A stretch of DNA of 64,000 nucleotides from Stenotrophomonas rhizophila (GCF_007667275.1 NZ_VDQT01000004.1:1-64000), one strand, 5' to 3'. Counted from the stretch's first letter, positions 42,651-52,372 are shown. The notes: generated by a model from the letters alone, not told the origin. Numbers and translations: made by a program.

Positions 42651-43607
42651 ATGCAGACGATCGGTAATTTGTGGTTGTGGGGCGGCTTCGGCGCGGTGGT
42701 GATCATCGCGCTGCTGGTCGATCTGGTATTGATGCGCCACGGCGGGCCACACAAGGTGACCTTCAAGGAGGCCCTGTGGTGGTCGGTCGGCTGGGTCGCA
42801 CTGGCGCTGGCCTTCAACGGCGGCCTCTGGTACTACCTGAACGAGACCGCCGGCCAGGTGGTGGCCAACAAGGTGGGCCTGGAGTTCCTGACCGGCTACC
42901 TGGTCGAGAAGGCCCTGGCGGTGGACAACATCTTCGTGTTCCTGATGATCATGGGCTACTTCGCGGTGCCTGAGGAACAGCGGCAGAAGGTGCTGATCAT
43001 CGGCATCCTGGGTGCCATCGTGCTGCGAACGATCATGATCTTCGCCGGCAGTGTGCTGCTGACCAAGTTCCATTGGCTGCTCTACGTGTTCGGCGCGTTC
43101 CTGCTCTTCACCGGGTGGAAGATGTGGTTCTCCGCCGGCAAGGAGCCGGATCTGGAAGCCAACCCGGCGCTGCGCTGGATGCGCGGGCACCTGCGCCTGC
43201 TGCCCGAGTATGTCGGCAATGCCATGAGCGTGATGCGCGATGGCAAGCGCTGGTACACCCCGCTGTTCGTGGTGCTGATCCTGATCGCGGTGACCGACGT
43301 GATTTTCGCGGTGGACAGCATCCCGGCCATCTTCGCCATCACCACCGACCCGTTCATCGTGCTCACCTCCAACGTGTTCGCGGTGCTGGGCCTGCGCGCG
43401 ATGTTCTTCCTGCTGGCCGGCATGGCCGATCGCTTCCACCTGCTGCCGTATGGCCTGGCCCTCGTGCTGGCGTTCATCGGCATCAAGATGATGCTGATCG
43501 ACATCTTCAAGATCCCCACCCCGATTTCGCTGGGCGTGGTGGCGCTGATCATCGCTACCACCGTGGTGCTGAGCCTGAAGAACCCGCCGAAGACCGGCGA
43601 GGCGTAA
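42651..43607 (+). CDS. TerC/Alx-family integral membrane protein, probable manganese exporter
   Basis: The 318-residue protein has seven to nine membrane helices with the TerC signatures GYLVEKALAVDNIFVFLMIM at about 79-98 and VTDVIFAVDSIPAIFAIT at about 215-232, which carry paired acidic residues for metal handling. Alx/TerC relatives export Mn2+ or support metalation of secreted proteins, and several are under yybP-ykoY riboswitches, as here. The ATG at 42651 follows an AACGGACAAG ribosome site. Reading frames further upstream run through the riboswitch and are not coding. Confidence 0.9.
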   Translation: MQTIGNLWLWGGFGAVVIIALLVDLVLMRHGGPHKVTFKEALWWSVGWVALALAFNGGLWYYLNETAGQVVANKVGLEFLTGYLVEKALAVDNIFVFLMIMGYFAVPEEQRQKVLIIGILGAIVLRTIMIFAGSVLLTKFHWLLYVFGAFLLFTGWKMWFSAGKEPDLEANPALRWMRGHLRLLPEYVGNAMSVMRDGKRWYTPLFVVLILIAVTDVIFAVDSIPAIFAITTDPFIVLTSNVFAVLGLRAMFFLLAGMADRFHLLPYGLALVLAFIGIKMMLIDIFKIPTPISLGVVALIIATTVVLSLKNPPKTGEA

Positions 43608-43704
43608 CCCTGATCGCCGCCGGCGGGATTGTCCCGTCGGCGGCACCTCTCTCTCCCGTCGCGTTGCCCTTGTGTTCAGGCTTGCGCGTCGCAATCCCTA
43701 GCGT

Positions 43705-44484
43705 ATGAACGCCAATCTGCCCCTGCCTGCCGGCGAGCCGCCGGTTTCTCCCCGCACCGACCGCGGTCGCGTGATGCGGGCGTTCAACCTCAGCCTGGCC
43801 TTCGTGCTGGTGCTGGTGGCGGTGTTCACCGCGCAGGACCACTTCGACTGGCGGCCATGGGCCGTCGCTCCGCTGGAATCGGCGGGGCTGCTGGGCATTC
43901 TGGGTGCGCCGCTGCTGCATGGCTCGGTGCAGCACCTCGCTGCCAATAGCTTTGCGCTATTGATTCTTGGCACATTGGCAGGAAGCGTCTATCCGAAGGC
44001 AACGCTGCGGGCCTTCCCGCTGCTGTGGATCGGCTCGGGCCTGGGCGCCTGGCTGCTCGGCGATATCGGCAGCCGCCACCTCGGCGCCAGCGGCATCACC
44101 CACGGCCTGATGTTCCTGGTGTTCGTGCTCGGCCTGCTGCGCCGCGACCGCCCGGCCATTGCCGCCGGCCTGATTGCCTTCCTGTTCTACGGCAGCATGC
44201 TGATCACCATCCTGCCGCACGAGCCGGGCGTGTCCTGGCAGTCGCACATGGGCGGCGCATTGGCCGGCATCGTCAGCGCGCTGCTGTTCCGTCTCTCCGA
44301 CCCGATGGCCCCGCGCAAGCGCTACAGCTGGGAAGAGGAAGACGAGGACGAGCTGGACGTGCAGCGCGACAGCGACCTCGAGCCGCCCTCCCCGCACCGC
44401 GTGCCGGTGTTGTGGCAGCCGCGCGAAGGGCAGGATTTCGTCGTGTTGCCGTTCCGCCCGCGGGATTCGGATCCCTCCCGGTAG
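43705..44484 (+). CDS. Rhomboid-family intramembrane serine protease with an acidic cytosolic tail
   Basis: The 259-residue protein has about six membrane helices, the catalytic serine in GASGITHG (about residue 130), the catalytic histidine in SHMGGALAG (about 176), and the HxxxN region LLHGSVQHLAANSF. Rhomboids cleave single-pass membrane proteins. The C-terminus carries a very acidic segment (WEEEDEDELDVQRDSDLE) of about 65 soluble residues, not part of the catalytic core. Substrate unknown. Single gene 97 bp after terC. Confidence 0.87.
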   Translation: MNANLPLPAGEPPVSPRTDRGRVMRAFNLSLAFVLVLVAVFTAQDHFDWRPWAVAPLESAGLLGILGAPLLHGSVQHLAANSFALLILGTLAGSVYPKATLRAFPLLWIGSGLGAWLLGDIGSRHLGASGITHGLMFLVFVLGLLRRDRPAIAAGLIAFLFYGSMLITILPHEPGVSWQSHMGGALAGIVSALLFRLSDPMAPRKRYSWEEEDEDELDVQRDSDLEPPSPHRVPVLWQPREGQDFVVLPFRPRDSDPSR

Positions 44485-44538
44485 GCATCGCAAGGAACGG
44501 TAATGCCGTTCCTAACGTCGCTTGCGACGGCCCGAAGG

Positions 44539-44620
44539 GTGCCCGCCAACGGCGGGCATACCGTTGGTCGATGCGCTGCGTGCCGATCGTTTTCCGTACC
44601 GACCAACGGTCGGTACCTAC
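44539..44620. repeat. Two SMAG-type hairpins between rhomboid and glpQ genes
   Basis: GTGCCCGCCAACGGCGGGCA (44539-44558) is a hairpin without a full head. The element at 44596-44620 is a complete minus-strand SMAG (head GTAG, then GTACCGACCGTTGG). They fill most of the gap between convergent genes. Confidence 0.7.
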
Positions 44621-44634
44621 CGGCCAGGCGTGGT

Positions 44635-45732
44635 TTACGGGGTGGCGTCCACTGCTTTGCGACCCAACGCCGGATCATCGGTGAAGAACGCATCGATGCC
44701 GGTCGCCAGGTAGGCCCGGATCTCCGCCACCGAGCCGTCCGGATTGCGTGCATTGGCCTCGCCCTTGCGGAACTCGGCGGCCATGAACGGGTTTTCCGGG
44801 CGGAAGGTATACGGCATCACGAGCAGGCCGGCGGCATGCGCATCGCGTACCAGCGTGGTCGGCGTGCCGAGGCGACCGGTGGCATCCAGCGGAATCACCA
44901 TGCGCAGGTTGGGGCCGATGCCATCGGCATAGCCGGCGATCTGGTCCAGCCCGGCCGGGGTGATCATGTCGGCATAGCGCTGGCTGCCCTTGGCCGCCAG
45001 CACATCGCCCGGCTGCTGCTTCGGGTCGCCCAGCAGCTGCAGCAGGCGGATGTTGCTGTCGCGTCCCAGCGTGCTGCGCAGGTAGCGCAGGTTGCCCACT
45101 TCGAACGACTGGATCGTCACCGGGGCCACGCGGGTATACGGGTTGGCCTGCAGGGTTTTCACCAGCAGGTCTTCCATCGGCAGGCCGATTCCCTTGAAGT
45201 AGGTGCCGTGCTTGATCTCCGGCACCAGCCCGATCCCGCGCCCGGCGCGGCCGGCCTGCTGGACCAGGAAGGTGATGATCTCGTCCAGCGTGGCAATGCG
45301 GAACTGGCCGTCGAACGCGGTGCTGCGCAGCTGCGGCAGCCGCTCCCGGGCGTACAGCGTTTTCAGCTCGGCCAGGGTGAAGTCTTCGGTGAACCAGCCC
45401 TCGACGCGTTCGCCATCGATGGTCTTCGTGGTTTTGCGGTCGGCGAATTCAGGATGCGCGGCCACGTCGGTGGTGCCGCTGATCTCGTTCTCGTGTCGCG
45501 ACACCAGCGCGCCGTCCTTGGTCATCACCAGGTCCGGTTCGATGTAGTCGGCGCCATCGGCAATGGCCTGGGCGTACGCGGCCAGGGTGTGTTCGGGCAG
45601 CAGCGCACTGGCGCCGCGGTGACCGTACACCGCCGCCTTCGACGCGGGAGGAGGGGATTCAGCGCTCATGGCTCCCGATGGTGCCACGGCCAGCGACAAC
45701 AGCAACGCACAACCCCACGACGACTTCGACAC
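44635..45732 (-). CDS. glpQ: Periplasmic glycerophosphodiester phosphodiesterase
   Basis: The 365-residue enzyme has a signal peptide (VSKSSWGCALLLSLAVAPSGAMSA) and the GDPD catalytic motifs YGHRGASALLPEHTLAAY, DYIEPDLVMTKDGALVSRHENEI, and LVPEIKHGTYFKG. It hydrolyses glycerophosphodiesters released from phospholipids to glycerol-3-phosphate and an alcohol, a fit with the Mla lipid genes in the same region. The start is GTG 45732 with AGGGG six bases upstream; longer frames upstream lack a signal-like sequence. Leftward, behind mnmE but with a 112-bp gap. Confidence 0.9.
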   Translation of the reverse strand: MSKSSWGCALLLSLAVAPSGAMSAESPPPASKAAVYGHRGASALLPEHTLAAYAQAIADGADYIEPDLVMTKDGALVSRHENEISGTTDVAAHPEFADRKTTKTIDGERVEGWFTEDFTLAELKTLYARERLPQLRSTAFDGQFRIATLDEIITFLVQQAGRAGRGIGLVPEIKHGTYFKGIGLPMEDLLVKTLQANPYTRVAPVTIQSFEVGNLRYLRSTLGRDSNIRLLQLLGDPKQQPGDVLAAKGSQRYADMITPAGLDQIAGYADGIGPNLRMVIPLDATGRLGTPTTLVRDAHAAGLLVMPYTFRPENPFMAAEFRKGEANARNPDGSVAEIRAYLATGIDAFFTDDPALGRKAVDATP

Positions 45733-45844
45733 TGCACACCCCTGTTGGTACCGCCCGCCGAATCGGCTGGGCCGGAAAAGACGTGCGGCATTGTGACAGT
45801 GCGGTGTTACAGGGGAAAGAATGGTTGTAAATGCAGCCCGCGCG

Positions 45845-47188
45845 TCACTTCCCGATACAGAAGCTCGAGAAGATCCGCCCCAGCAGGTCATCCGCGCTCA
45901 TCCGCCCGGTGATCTCCCCCAGCGCCTCATGTGCCAGGCGCAGCTCTTCGGCGGCCAGCTCCAGGTGCTCATGTACCAGCTCGGCTTCGGCGCGCTCGGC
46001 ATGGCCGATGGCCAGGGTGATCGCTTCCACGTGGCGGGCGCGGGCGGAGAACTCGCCTTCCACGCTGTCGCCGGCACTGCCGCTGGCCAGCTCGCGCAGG
46101 CGCGTGTGCAGCCGTTCCAGGCCCTGGCCGGTAGCGGCCGAGACATGCACGACGTTGTCATCGATATCCGCGGGCAGCGTCTCCAGTAGGTCGCTCTTGT
46201 TGTGCACCCACAACTGCAGCGGCACCTCGGCAATGGCGTCGGCCACCGCCGCATGCCCGGCCTGCGGCTCCCGCGCATCCAGCACGATGATGGCCAGGTC
46301 GGTGCGCTGCATCTCGGCGCGCGCGCGGCGCATGCCCTCGCGTTCGATGGCGTCGCCGCCCTCGCGCAGGCCGGCGGTGTCGACCAGGGTCAGTTCCAGC
46401 CCGTCGATACGGATGGTTTCGCGCAGGGTGTCGCGGGTGGTGCCGGCGATGTCGGTGACGATGGCGCGTTCGCTGCCGGCCAGCGCGTTGAGCAGCGAGC
46501 TCTTGCCGGCGTTCGGCGGACCCACCAGCACGGCGTGCAGGCCATCGCGCAGGCGGCGGCCGCGTTCGGCGTCGTCGTGCAGCGTCGCCAGCGCCAGCAA
46601 CACGTCGCCCAGTCCCTGGCGAACCTGGTCGCCGCCTAGGGTGTCGAGCGGTTCGTCGGCGAAGTCGATGGCGGCCTCGACATGGATGCGCAGCCGCACC
46701 AGCTGTTCGCCGGTGTCCTCCACGCGGCGTGAGAAGACGCCGTCCAGCGAACGCCGGGCGGCGCGCGCGGCGCGGGTATCGCTGGCGGCGATCAGGTCGG
46801 CGATGGCTTCGGCCTGGGCCAGGTCGAGCTTGCCGTTGAGGAAGGCGCGTTCGCTGAACTCGCCGGGCCGCGCCTGCCGCGCACCGAGCGCGATGCAGCG
46901 GCTGGCCAGCTGCTGCAGCACGACGGGGCTGCCGTGGCCCTGCAGTTCCACCACGTCTTCGCCGGTAAAGCTGCGTGGACCGGGGAAATACAGCGCGATG
47001 CCGTCGTCCAGCACCTCACCGGCGGCATCGCGGAAGCGCGCGTAATGTGCGTGCCGAGGTTGCAGGGCCGGGCAGCCCAGCGCACGCGCGATGCGCAGCG
47101 CCTGCGGGCCGGACACGCGCAGCATGCCCACGCCGCCGGCACCAGGCGCGGTGGCGATGGCAACGATGGTGTCGGTGGCGGCGTTCAT
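45845..47188 (-). CDS. mnmE: tRNA modification GTPase MnmE
   Basis: The 447-residue protein has the folate-binding N-terminal domain ([22 protein letters not shown]), a helical domain, an inserted G domain with [14 protein letters not shown] (G1), VDTAGLRE (G3) and HNKSDLL (G4), and the C-terminal FCIGK motif. With MnmG it makes the 5-carboxymethylaminomethyl group on wobble uridines of tRNA. In many gammaproteobacteria it follows yidC. Here the NodB-caspase lipoprotein gene is inserted between them, ending three bases before mnmE starts. Confidence 0.94.
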   Translation of the reverse strand: MNAATDTIVAIATAPGAGGVGMLRVSGPQALRIARALGCPALQPRHAHYARFRDAAGEVLDDGIALYFPGPRSFTGEDVVELQGHGSPVVLQQLASRCIALGARQARPGEFSERAFLNGKLDLAQAEAIADLIAASDTRAARAARRSLDGVFSRRVEDTGEQLVRLRIHVEAAIDFADEPLDTLGGDQVRQGLGDVLLALATLHDDAERGRRLRDGLHAVLVGPPNAGKSSLLNALAGSERAIVTDIAGTTRDTLRETIRIDGLELTLVDTAGLREGGDAIEREGMRRARAEMQRTDLAIIVLDAREPQAGHAAVADAIAEVPLQLWVHNKSDLLETLPADIDDNVVHVSAATGQGLERLHTRLRELASGSAGDSVEGEFSARARHVEAITLAIGHAERAEAELVHEHLELAAEELRLAHEALGEITGRMSADDLLGRIFSSFCIGK

Positions 47189-47191
47189 GGT

Positions 47192-49873
47192 TTAGAGCTT
47201 CTCCAGCTGCGCGCGGGCCTGGGCAGCGCCGCTGCCCTGCGGCTGCAGCGCCAGGTACGTGGTGTAGGCCTGCCTGGCCTTGTTCTTGTCGCCGGCGTGG
47301 AAGTAGGCATCGCCCAGGTTGAGGTGGGCCACCGCGCGGGACGGGTCGATCTTCAGCGTGTTTTCCAGCCAGCGCGCCGCTTCAGCGTAACGCTGCTGGC
47401 GGTAGTAGACGAAGCCGAGGTTGTTGGCGGCCTGGGCGAAGTCCGGGCGCAGCTTCAACGCCTCGGTGAACTGGGCCACCGCCTCGTCATAGCGCTTCTC
47501 GCGGTATAGCAGCAGGCCGCGGTCGTTTGCCTGCTGCGCGCGTTGGCGGTCGGAGGTCGGCACGGCTCCCGGTACCACCAGCGTGCTCTTGCCGCCCTGC
47601 AGATCGGCCACGGTCACCGGCGCCTCGCCGGGCGGTTTGGCGTCCTGCGCGGCATCCACCCGGTTGTTGAGCGCGATCGCGTCGGCCGAGAGCTGGCTGG
47701 TATCGGCGTTGAGGTATTCCTGGCTGTCGGGCACCTGGAACACGAACTCACCGCCCTGCGAGCCGGGCAGGCTGCCGAATGCCGGGGTCTGCCGCGATAC
47801 CGCCGACACCGCCGGTGCCACGTAGGCGGCCAGCTCGGTGCCGGTGATCAGGCCGTCGCCATTGAGGTCGCCCTTGCCGGCCAGCGCCTGCAGCAGCACC
47901 CAGGTAAATACCGAGTGGCCGTTCGGGCCGCTGTCGGCCACCTGCTGGTCGCTGCCGCCGGCGGTGAGCATCTGCCGCGCGCTGCGCTTGGCGTTCTCGC
48001 GCAGGAACGCGGACGACGAGGGGCCGCCGCGGGTCAGGCCGAGGCCGCTGTAGCAGGCGTCCATGATGAACATCACGTGCTTGGCCTGCATGCTTTCGGC
48101 GATGTTCTGGATGTCGGTCATCGCAATAGCGTCGGTGGCGAACTCATTCGGGTCCGAATCCACCGGGATGATGTAGCCCAGGTCGCGCCCTGACGCCAGC
48201 CGGCGCGTGGCGCCATGGCCGGCGAAGAACACGAACACGCGGTCGTTGCGCCCGGTGCGGTCATCGGCCAGGCGGTCGTGGAAGGCGGCCAGGATGTTGT
48301 TGCGGGTGGCCTGTTTGTCCTTCAGCACGATCACCTGCGACGACGGGAACTTGAACTGCCCGGTCAACGTGTCGGCGATGGCCTGCGCATCGTGGCTGGC
48401 GTATTCCAGCCGCGGCCACTTGGCGTACTCGTCGATGCCGATCACGATCGCCCACGACTTCTCGTAGCCGGTGGTCACCGTGGCTTCGCTGGCTGCGGCG
48501 CTGCGCGGACGGCTGACGGTGAAGTCGCGGCCATTCCAGCCGGCGAACTGGTAGCCATCGGCAATCAGCTGGTCCAGGATCTGCGGCAGGGCCTTCACCG
48601 CGCGGTCGTGGATGTCGTGGAACAGGATGATGCCACGCTGCTCCTTCTGCACCTGGCCCAGCACGCGCTGCACGATCGACTCCGGTACCGGGTCGGCCCA
48701 GTCCATCGAGTCGATGTTCCACATGATCGACTTCAGGCCCGCCTCGTTGAGCAGCTGCAGGCCTTCGGCGTTGCGCGCGCCGTACGGAAAGCGGAACAGC
48801 GGCGCGCGGCGCTTGTCCACGTCCTTCAGCAGCGTGTCGGTGGCCAGCACCTGTTGGCGCAGTGCGTCGCCGGTGGTGCGCGACAACTGCGCGTGGGTCA
48901 GGCTGTGGTTGCCCACCGCGTACCCCTGCTCCATCAGGTTGCGGCTGATCCCGGCCATCGGCCCGAGCTTCACGCTGCCATCGGCGTGCACCTCGCCCAG
49001 GTTGCGACCGACTTCGAAGAACACCCCCGGCACGTCGTAGCGCTTCAGGATCGCCGCCACTTCGTCGGTATAGGCCTTGTGCGGACCGTCATCGAAGGTG
49101 AGCACCACCGTCCTGGGCGGCAGGTCGCGGCCGAAGATTTCGCGCTCGCTGTCCTTCATCGACATGGGGTACGGCTCGATCACCCCGTAGTCGCGCAGGA
49201 TCGCCTCGCGGCTGTACTGCTTGTGCAGATGCGCCAGGTAGTCCTCCCACTTCTCGCGCTTGAGGGTGATCGCGCGGGTGCGGTCGAAACGGCTGAAGAT
49301 GCTGGTGATTTCCTGGTTGTAGTTGCGTTCGATCTCATCGAGCGCGTCCAGGTCTTCGCCAATGCGCTGGTGCAGCTTTACCGCCGGCAGCGAGGAGTCC
49401 GCGCCGACGCGCTCGTGCAGGTCGCGCAGCACTTCGCGGAACGCCAGGCGGTCGGCGTCGTACAGCTCGGGCGCTGATTCGATGTAGTCCAGCACCGTGC
49501 CCAGGGTGGCAAAGCGCTGCGGGCTGCTACCGCGCAGCAGCGTATCGAACTCGGTCGCAATGGCCTGGCGCTGGTCCAGCCCATCGTGGAACAGCTGCTG
49601 GCCGATGCGGCTGGAGGTCTCGCGGTCGCGGGCCGACTGCTGTGCCTCATCGGCCAGCAGCACGATGATGCGGCGATGGCCGTCGAGCTGCTTCTGCAGG
49701 GCGGTGAGCAGCGGCGCGGCAGCCGGGTCGGCCGAGGCCGCGGCGTCGGCGCTGGCCTGGGTTGGCGTGGCGGTGGCGGTGGGTGCGGCGGGGTCGTCGT
49801 TGCCGCAGCTGGCAAGGGCCAGGGTCAGCAGCAGCAGGGACGGCAGGCGGAACAACGACGACGCACGGCGCAT
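47192..49873 (-). CDS. Lipoprotein fusing a NodB polysaccharide deacetylase, a caspase-like domain and TPRs
   Basis: The 893-residue protein has lipobox LALASC (Cys23) and a helical N-terminal region (about 50-240). A NodB deacetylase domain follows (about 253-450), with TFDDGP (D261, D262), metal ligands in GNHSLTHAQ (H323, H327) and RFPYGARN. A caspase/peptidase C14 domain (about 472-715) has its catalytic dyad in FAGHG (H553) and MDACYSG (C607), then the EF-hand-like loop DLNGDGLITGTE (669-680) and TPRs at about 780-885. The deacetylase half should remove acetyl groups from an envelope glycan. The caspase half could be a Ca2+-responsive protease. I know of no characterised protein with this order. 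Its leader is C-rich with no Shine-Dalgarno sequence. It lies between yidC and mnmE. Confidence 0.88.
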   Translation of the reverse strand: MRRASSLFRLPSLLLLTLALASCGNDDPAAPTATATPTQASADAAASADPAAAPLLTALQKQLDGHRRIIVLLADEAQQSARDRETSSRIGQQLFHDGLDQRQAIATEFDTLLRGSSPQRFATLGTVLDYIESAPELYDADRLAFREVLRDLHERVGADSSLPAVKLHQRIGEDLDALDEIERNYNQEITSIFSRFDRTRAITLKREKWEDYLAHLHKQYSREAILRDYGVIEPYPMSMKDSEREIFGRDLPPRTVVLTFDDGPHKAYTDEVAAILKRYDVPGVFFEVGRNLGEVHADGSVKLGPMAGISRNLMEQGYAVGNHSLTHAQLSRTTGDALRQQVLATDTLLKDVDKRRAPLFRFPYGARNAEGLQLLNEAGLKSIMWNIDSMDWADPVPESIVQRVLGQVQKEQRGIILFHDIHDRAVKALPQILDQLIADGYQFAGWNGRDFTVSRPRSAAASEATVTTGYEKSWAIVIGIDEYAKWPRLEYASHDAQAIADTLTGQFKFPSSQVIVLKDKQATRNNILAAFHDRLADDRTGRNDRVFVFFAGHGATRRLASGRDLGYIIPVDSDPNEFATDAIAMTDIQNIAESMQAKHVMFIMDACYSGLGLTRGGPSSSAFLRENAKRSARQMLTAGGSDQQVADSGPNGHSVFTWVLLQALAGKGDLNGDGLITGTELAAYVAPAVSAVSRQTPAFGSLPGSQGGEFVFQVPDSQEYLNADTSQLSADAIALNNRVDAAQDAKPPGEAPVTVADLQGGKSTLVVPGAVPTSDRQRAQQANDRGLLLYREKRYDEAVAQFTEALKLRPDFAQAANNLGFVYYRQQRYAEAARWLENTLKIDPSRAVAHLNLGDAYFHAGDKNKARQAYTTYLALQPQGSGAAQARAQLEKL

Positions 49874-49885
49874 GGGGGGCTCGGT

Positions 49886-49922
49886 GGGTGGTGCGGGTGG
49901 GTGTGGGTGGTGCGGGTGGGTG
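49886..49922. repeat. Tandem 18-nt G-rich repeat upstream of the deacetylase-caspase gene
   Basis: GGGTGGTGCGGGTGGGTG occurs twice (49886-49903 and 49905-49922, period 19). With nearby GGG runs it could form a G-quadruplex on the plus strand, which is the template strand of the leftward gene. The mRNA leader is correspondingly C-rich, 13-49 bases ahead of the ATG. Confidence 0.7.
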
Positions 49923-49947
49923 AATGCAGGCGATTGTATCGCCGGCA

Positions 49948-49982
49948 AAGAAAAACCCGCCGGAGGGCGGGTTTTCTCTTTT
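49948..49982. terminator. Bidirectional rho-independent terminator after yidC
   Basis: CCCGCC (49956-49961) pairs with GGCGGG (49966-49971) around GGAG, flanked by A and T runs on both sides. It should end rnpA-yidC transcription before the deacetylase-caspase gene, which then needs its own promoter. Confidence 0.9.
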
Positions 49983-49989
49983 GAAAGCC

Positions 49990-50013
49990 AGACGACCAAC
50001 GGTCGTCTGCTAC
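49990..50013 (-). repeat. SMAG/REP hairpin
   Basis: On the minus strand it begins GTAGCAGACGACCGTTGG and folds back. It sits between the yidC stop codon and its terminator. Confidence 0.75.
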
Positions 50014-50016
50014 CGG

Positions 50017-51708
50017 TTACTTCTTGGCGGTGGCCGGGATCGGGTCGCTGCCGTGGCGCTTGGTCATCCACCACTGCTGCAGCAGGCCGAGGCCGCCGTT
50101 GACCACCCAGTACAGGACCAAGCCGGACGGCATGAAGGCCATCATGACGCCGAAGATCAGCGGCATCATCTGCATCATCTTGGCCTGCATCGGGTCCATG
50201 CCCGGTGCCGGGGTCAGCTTCTGCGTGGCCCACATCACCGCCACGTTGATCACCGGCAGGATGAAGTACGGGTCGCGTGCGGTCAGGTCCTGGATCCAGC
50301 CCAGCCACGGCGCCTGGCGCAGTTCCACCGATTCCACCAGCACCCAGTACAGCGCGAAGAAGATCGGCATCTGGATGAGGATCGGCAGGCAGCCGCCCAT
50401 CGGGTTGATCTTCTCTTTCTTGTACAGCTCCATCATCGCGGTCTGGAACTTCTGGCGGTCATCGCCATAGCGTTCCTTGAGCTGTGCGATACGCGGCTGG
50501 AAGCGACGCATCTTGGCACCGCTCTTGTACTGCACCGCCGACAGCGGGTAGAGCACCAGCTTCAACAGCACCACCAGGCCCACGATGGCCCAGCCCCAGT
50601 TGTTGACGACCTTGTGGACCTGGTTCAGGACCCAGAACAGGCCCTGGCCGATCACGGCCATGATCGAGAAGCGGCTGTAGTCGACCACGCGGTCCAGGCC
50701 GGGCACGTCTTCCTTGGCGATCTGGTTGACCAGCTTCGGGCCCACCCACAGACGCGCTTCGCTGCTCACCTGCTGGCCCGGGGCCACGGTGAACGCCGGG
50801 CCGGTGGCCTGGATCTGGTCGCGACCGTCATGCTGGGACAGCGAGTAGTTCGCGGCCTGGTCCTTCTGCGGCACCCAGGCGGTGAAGAAGTGGTGCTGCA
50901 GCATGGCGATCCAGCCGCCGGTGACCTGCTGGTTCAGCGGGCCATCTTCCAGGTAGTCCTTGAACGCACGGCGCTGATACTTGCCGTCGTTATCGAACCA
51001 GGTCGCGCCGTTGAAGCTGAACGAGTCCGGGTTGGTCATGCTGCGCGAGAGGATCGTCGGCGTGCGGTCCAGGGTGCGGTACACGTAACCGCTCCACGGG
51101 CTGGTGCCCGCGTTGATGACCTCGTCCTTGACCTTGACCGCGTACTCGTTGCGGTTGACGGTGAAGGTGCGGCGGATGGTCACGCCGTTCGGACCGTTCC
51201 AGACGAACGGGATCTGCAGCTCGTCCTGGCCCTTGGCCAGCACGAAGTCCTTGGCGTCACCCACCAGCTTGAAGCCATCGGCTTCCGGCACCGGCACGCT
51301 CTTGTCCTGGCTGGTCCAGCCGGTCACTGCGCGGTACGGGTGGGCCGGGTCTTCGGTCAGCAGGCGCACCGGCGCGCTGCCGTCGTCCTTGGTCTGCGGG
51401 AACTGCAGCAGCTCGGCGTCGAGCACGTTGCCACCGTCGAGCACCAGGCGCAGCACGTCGGTGGTGACGGTTACCCGCGGCGCACCGGCGCTGGCCTGGG
51501 CCGCAGCCTGAACGGCCGGGGCGCTGCCCGGAGCGTGCGGCACGTTGGCGCTGGGCACGGTGCCCGCAGCCCCCGGGACGGTGCCCTGGGTCTGGGCCGC
51601 CACCGGCGCGGTCGGGGCCGGCGCGGTCTTGTCGCGCCCCCACTCCATCCACAGCAGGATGGCTACCATCAGCCAGGCAACAATCAGGAAAACGCGGGTC
51701 TGGTTCAT
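50017..51708 (-). CDS. yidC: Membrane protein insertase YidC
   Basis: The 563-residue insertase has an N-terminal membrane anchor ([20 protein letters not shown]), an Ala/Pro-rich linker, a large periplasmic beta-sandwich domain (about 80-340), and the conserved five-helix core (about 355-545) with the cytosolic hairpin [23 protein letters not shown] and [18 protein letters not shown]. It inserts proteins into the inner membrane with or without SecYEG. Its ATG overlaps the rnpA stop codon (TGATG). No yidD gene separates the two. Confidence 0.95.
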   Translation of the reverse strand: MNQTRVFLIVAWLMVAILLWMEWGRDKTAPAPTAPVAAQTQGTVPGAAGTVPSANVPHAPGSAPAVQAAAQASAGAPRVTVTTDVLRLVLDGGNVLDAELLQFPQTKDDGSAPVRLLTEDPAHPYRAVTGWTSQDKSVPVPEADGFKLVGDAKDFVLAKGQDELQIPFVWNGPNGVTIRRTFTVNRNEYAVKVKDEVINAGTSPWSGYVYRTLDRTPTILSRSMTNPDSFSFNGATWFDNDGKYQRRAFKDYLEDGPLNQQVTGGWIAMLQHHFFTAWVPQKDQAANYSLSQHDGRDQIQATGPAFTVAPGQQVSSEARLWVGPKLVNQIAKEDVPGLDRVVDYSRFSIMAVIGQGLFWVLNQVHKVVNNWGWAIVGLVVLLKLVLYPLSAVQYKSGAKMRRFQPRIAQLKERYGDDRQKFQTAMMELYKKEKINPMGGCLPILIQMPIFFALYWVLVESVELRQAPWLGWIQDLTARDPYFILPVINVAVMWATQKLTPAPGMDPMQAKMMQMMPLIFGVMMAFMPSGLVLYWVVNGGLGLLQQWWMTKRHGSDPIPATAKK

Positions 51709-52187
51709 CAGCGTGCAGGCTCGACGGGGCTGGCAGCAGGTGCCGGCTCGGACTGGGAAAGGGATAGCGGCGGCATTGTGCCGTCCGCGCCCGGCATGGG
51801 CAATGCGCCCAGCCGGCGCAACAGGCGTTCAAAGGCCTGGCGGATCTCGGTATTGCTTGCGGTACGGGCGGCGCTGCGGGCTACCACGACATAGTCGCCG
51901 GCAGTCATCCACGGCCGTAGGTGGCGTGTGGCGTCGCGCAGCACACGCTTGATACGGTTGCGACCCACGGCTCGGGGGTCGACTTTTCGCGAAACGGCAA
52001 GACCCAGCCTGGCCGGCGTGTCGCTCTTCAGCCAGTGCAGGGTCATCAGCGGTTCGGACACACGGCGGGCGCCGTTGAAGACCGTTGTATATTCGGCACG
52101 CGTACGAACCCGCGCAGAGCGAGGAAATCGCTTGCGCGGGTCGGAACTGCTCACAGTCAGGATTGCGTCTGCCGCGGGAAGCGGCAT
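51708..52187 (-). CDS. rnpA: Ribonuclease P protein component with a C-terminal extension
   Basis: The 159-residue protein has the RnpA core: [28 protein letters not shown] and the RNR motif [11 protein letters not shown]. It assists the RNase P RNA in 5'-end maturation of tRNAs. The core ends near residue 123. About 35 Pro/Ala/Ser-rich residues follow (from ALPMPGADG), absent from the roughly 119-residue E. coli protein. The ATG at 52187 is five bases after the rpmH stop; a TTG at 52196 is an alternative. Operon rpmH-rnpA-yidC. Confidence 0.92.
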   Translation of the reverse strand: MPLPAADAILTVSSSDPRKRFPRSARVRTRAEYTTVFNGARRVSEPLMTLHWLKSDTPARLGLAVSRKVDPRAVGRNRIKRVLRDATRHLRPWMTAGDYVVVARSAARTASNTEIRQAFERLLRRLGALPMPGADGTMPPLSLSQSEPAPAASPVEPAR

Positions 52188-52192
52188 TGCAA

Positions 52193-52333
52193 TCAAGCGC
52201 TCAGGACTTTACGGCCCTTGGCGCGGCGACGCGACAGGATCTTGCGGCCGTCAGCGGTCTTCATACGGGCACGGAAGCCATGGTCGCGCTTACGCTTGAG
52301 GTTGCTGGGTTGGAAAGTGCGCTTGGTGGCCAT
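52193..52333 (-). CDS. rpmH: 50S ribosomal protein L34
   Basis: The 46-residue basic protein has the full L34 sequence pattern: [20 protein letters not shown], then [20 protein letters not shown]. It is a small structural protein of the large ribosomal subunit. It is the first gene of the rpmH-rnpA-yidC operon. A GGGGA-type ribosome site lies in the leader. Confidence 0.95.
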   Translation of the reverse strand: MATKRTFQPSNLKRKRDHGFRARMKTADGRKILSRRRAKGRKVLSA

Positions 52334-52372
52334 GCGGGCCTCTATATGAAGGGGACGGAAAGAACCGGAAAT

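Noticed and set aside
42651..43607. Reading TerC as a tellurite-resistance gene
   Set aside because: No other ter genes are present and the manganese riboswitch gives a better explanation.
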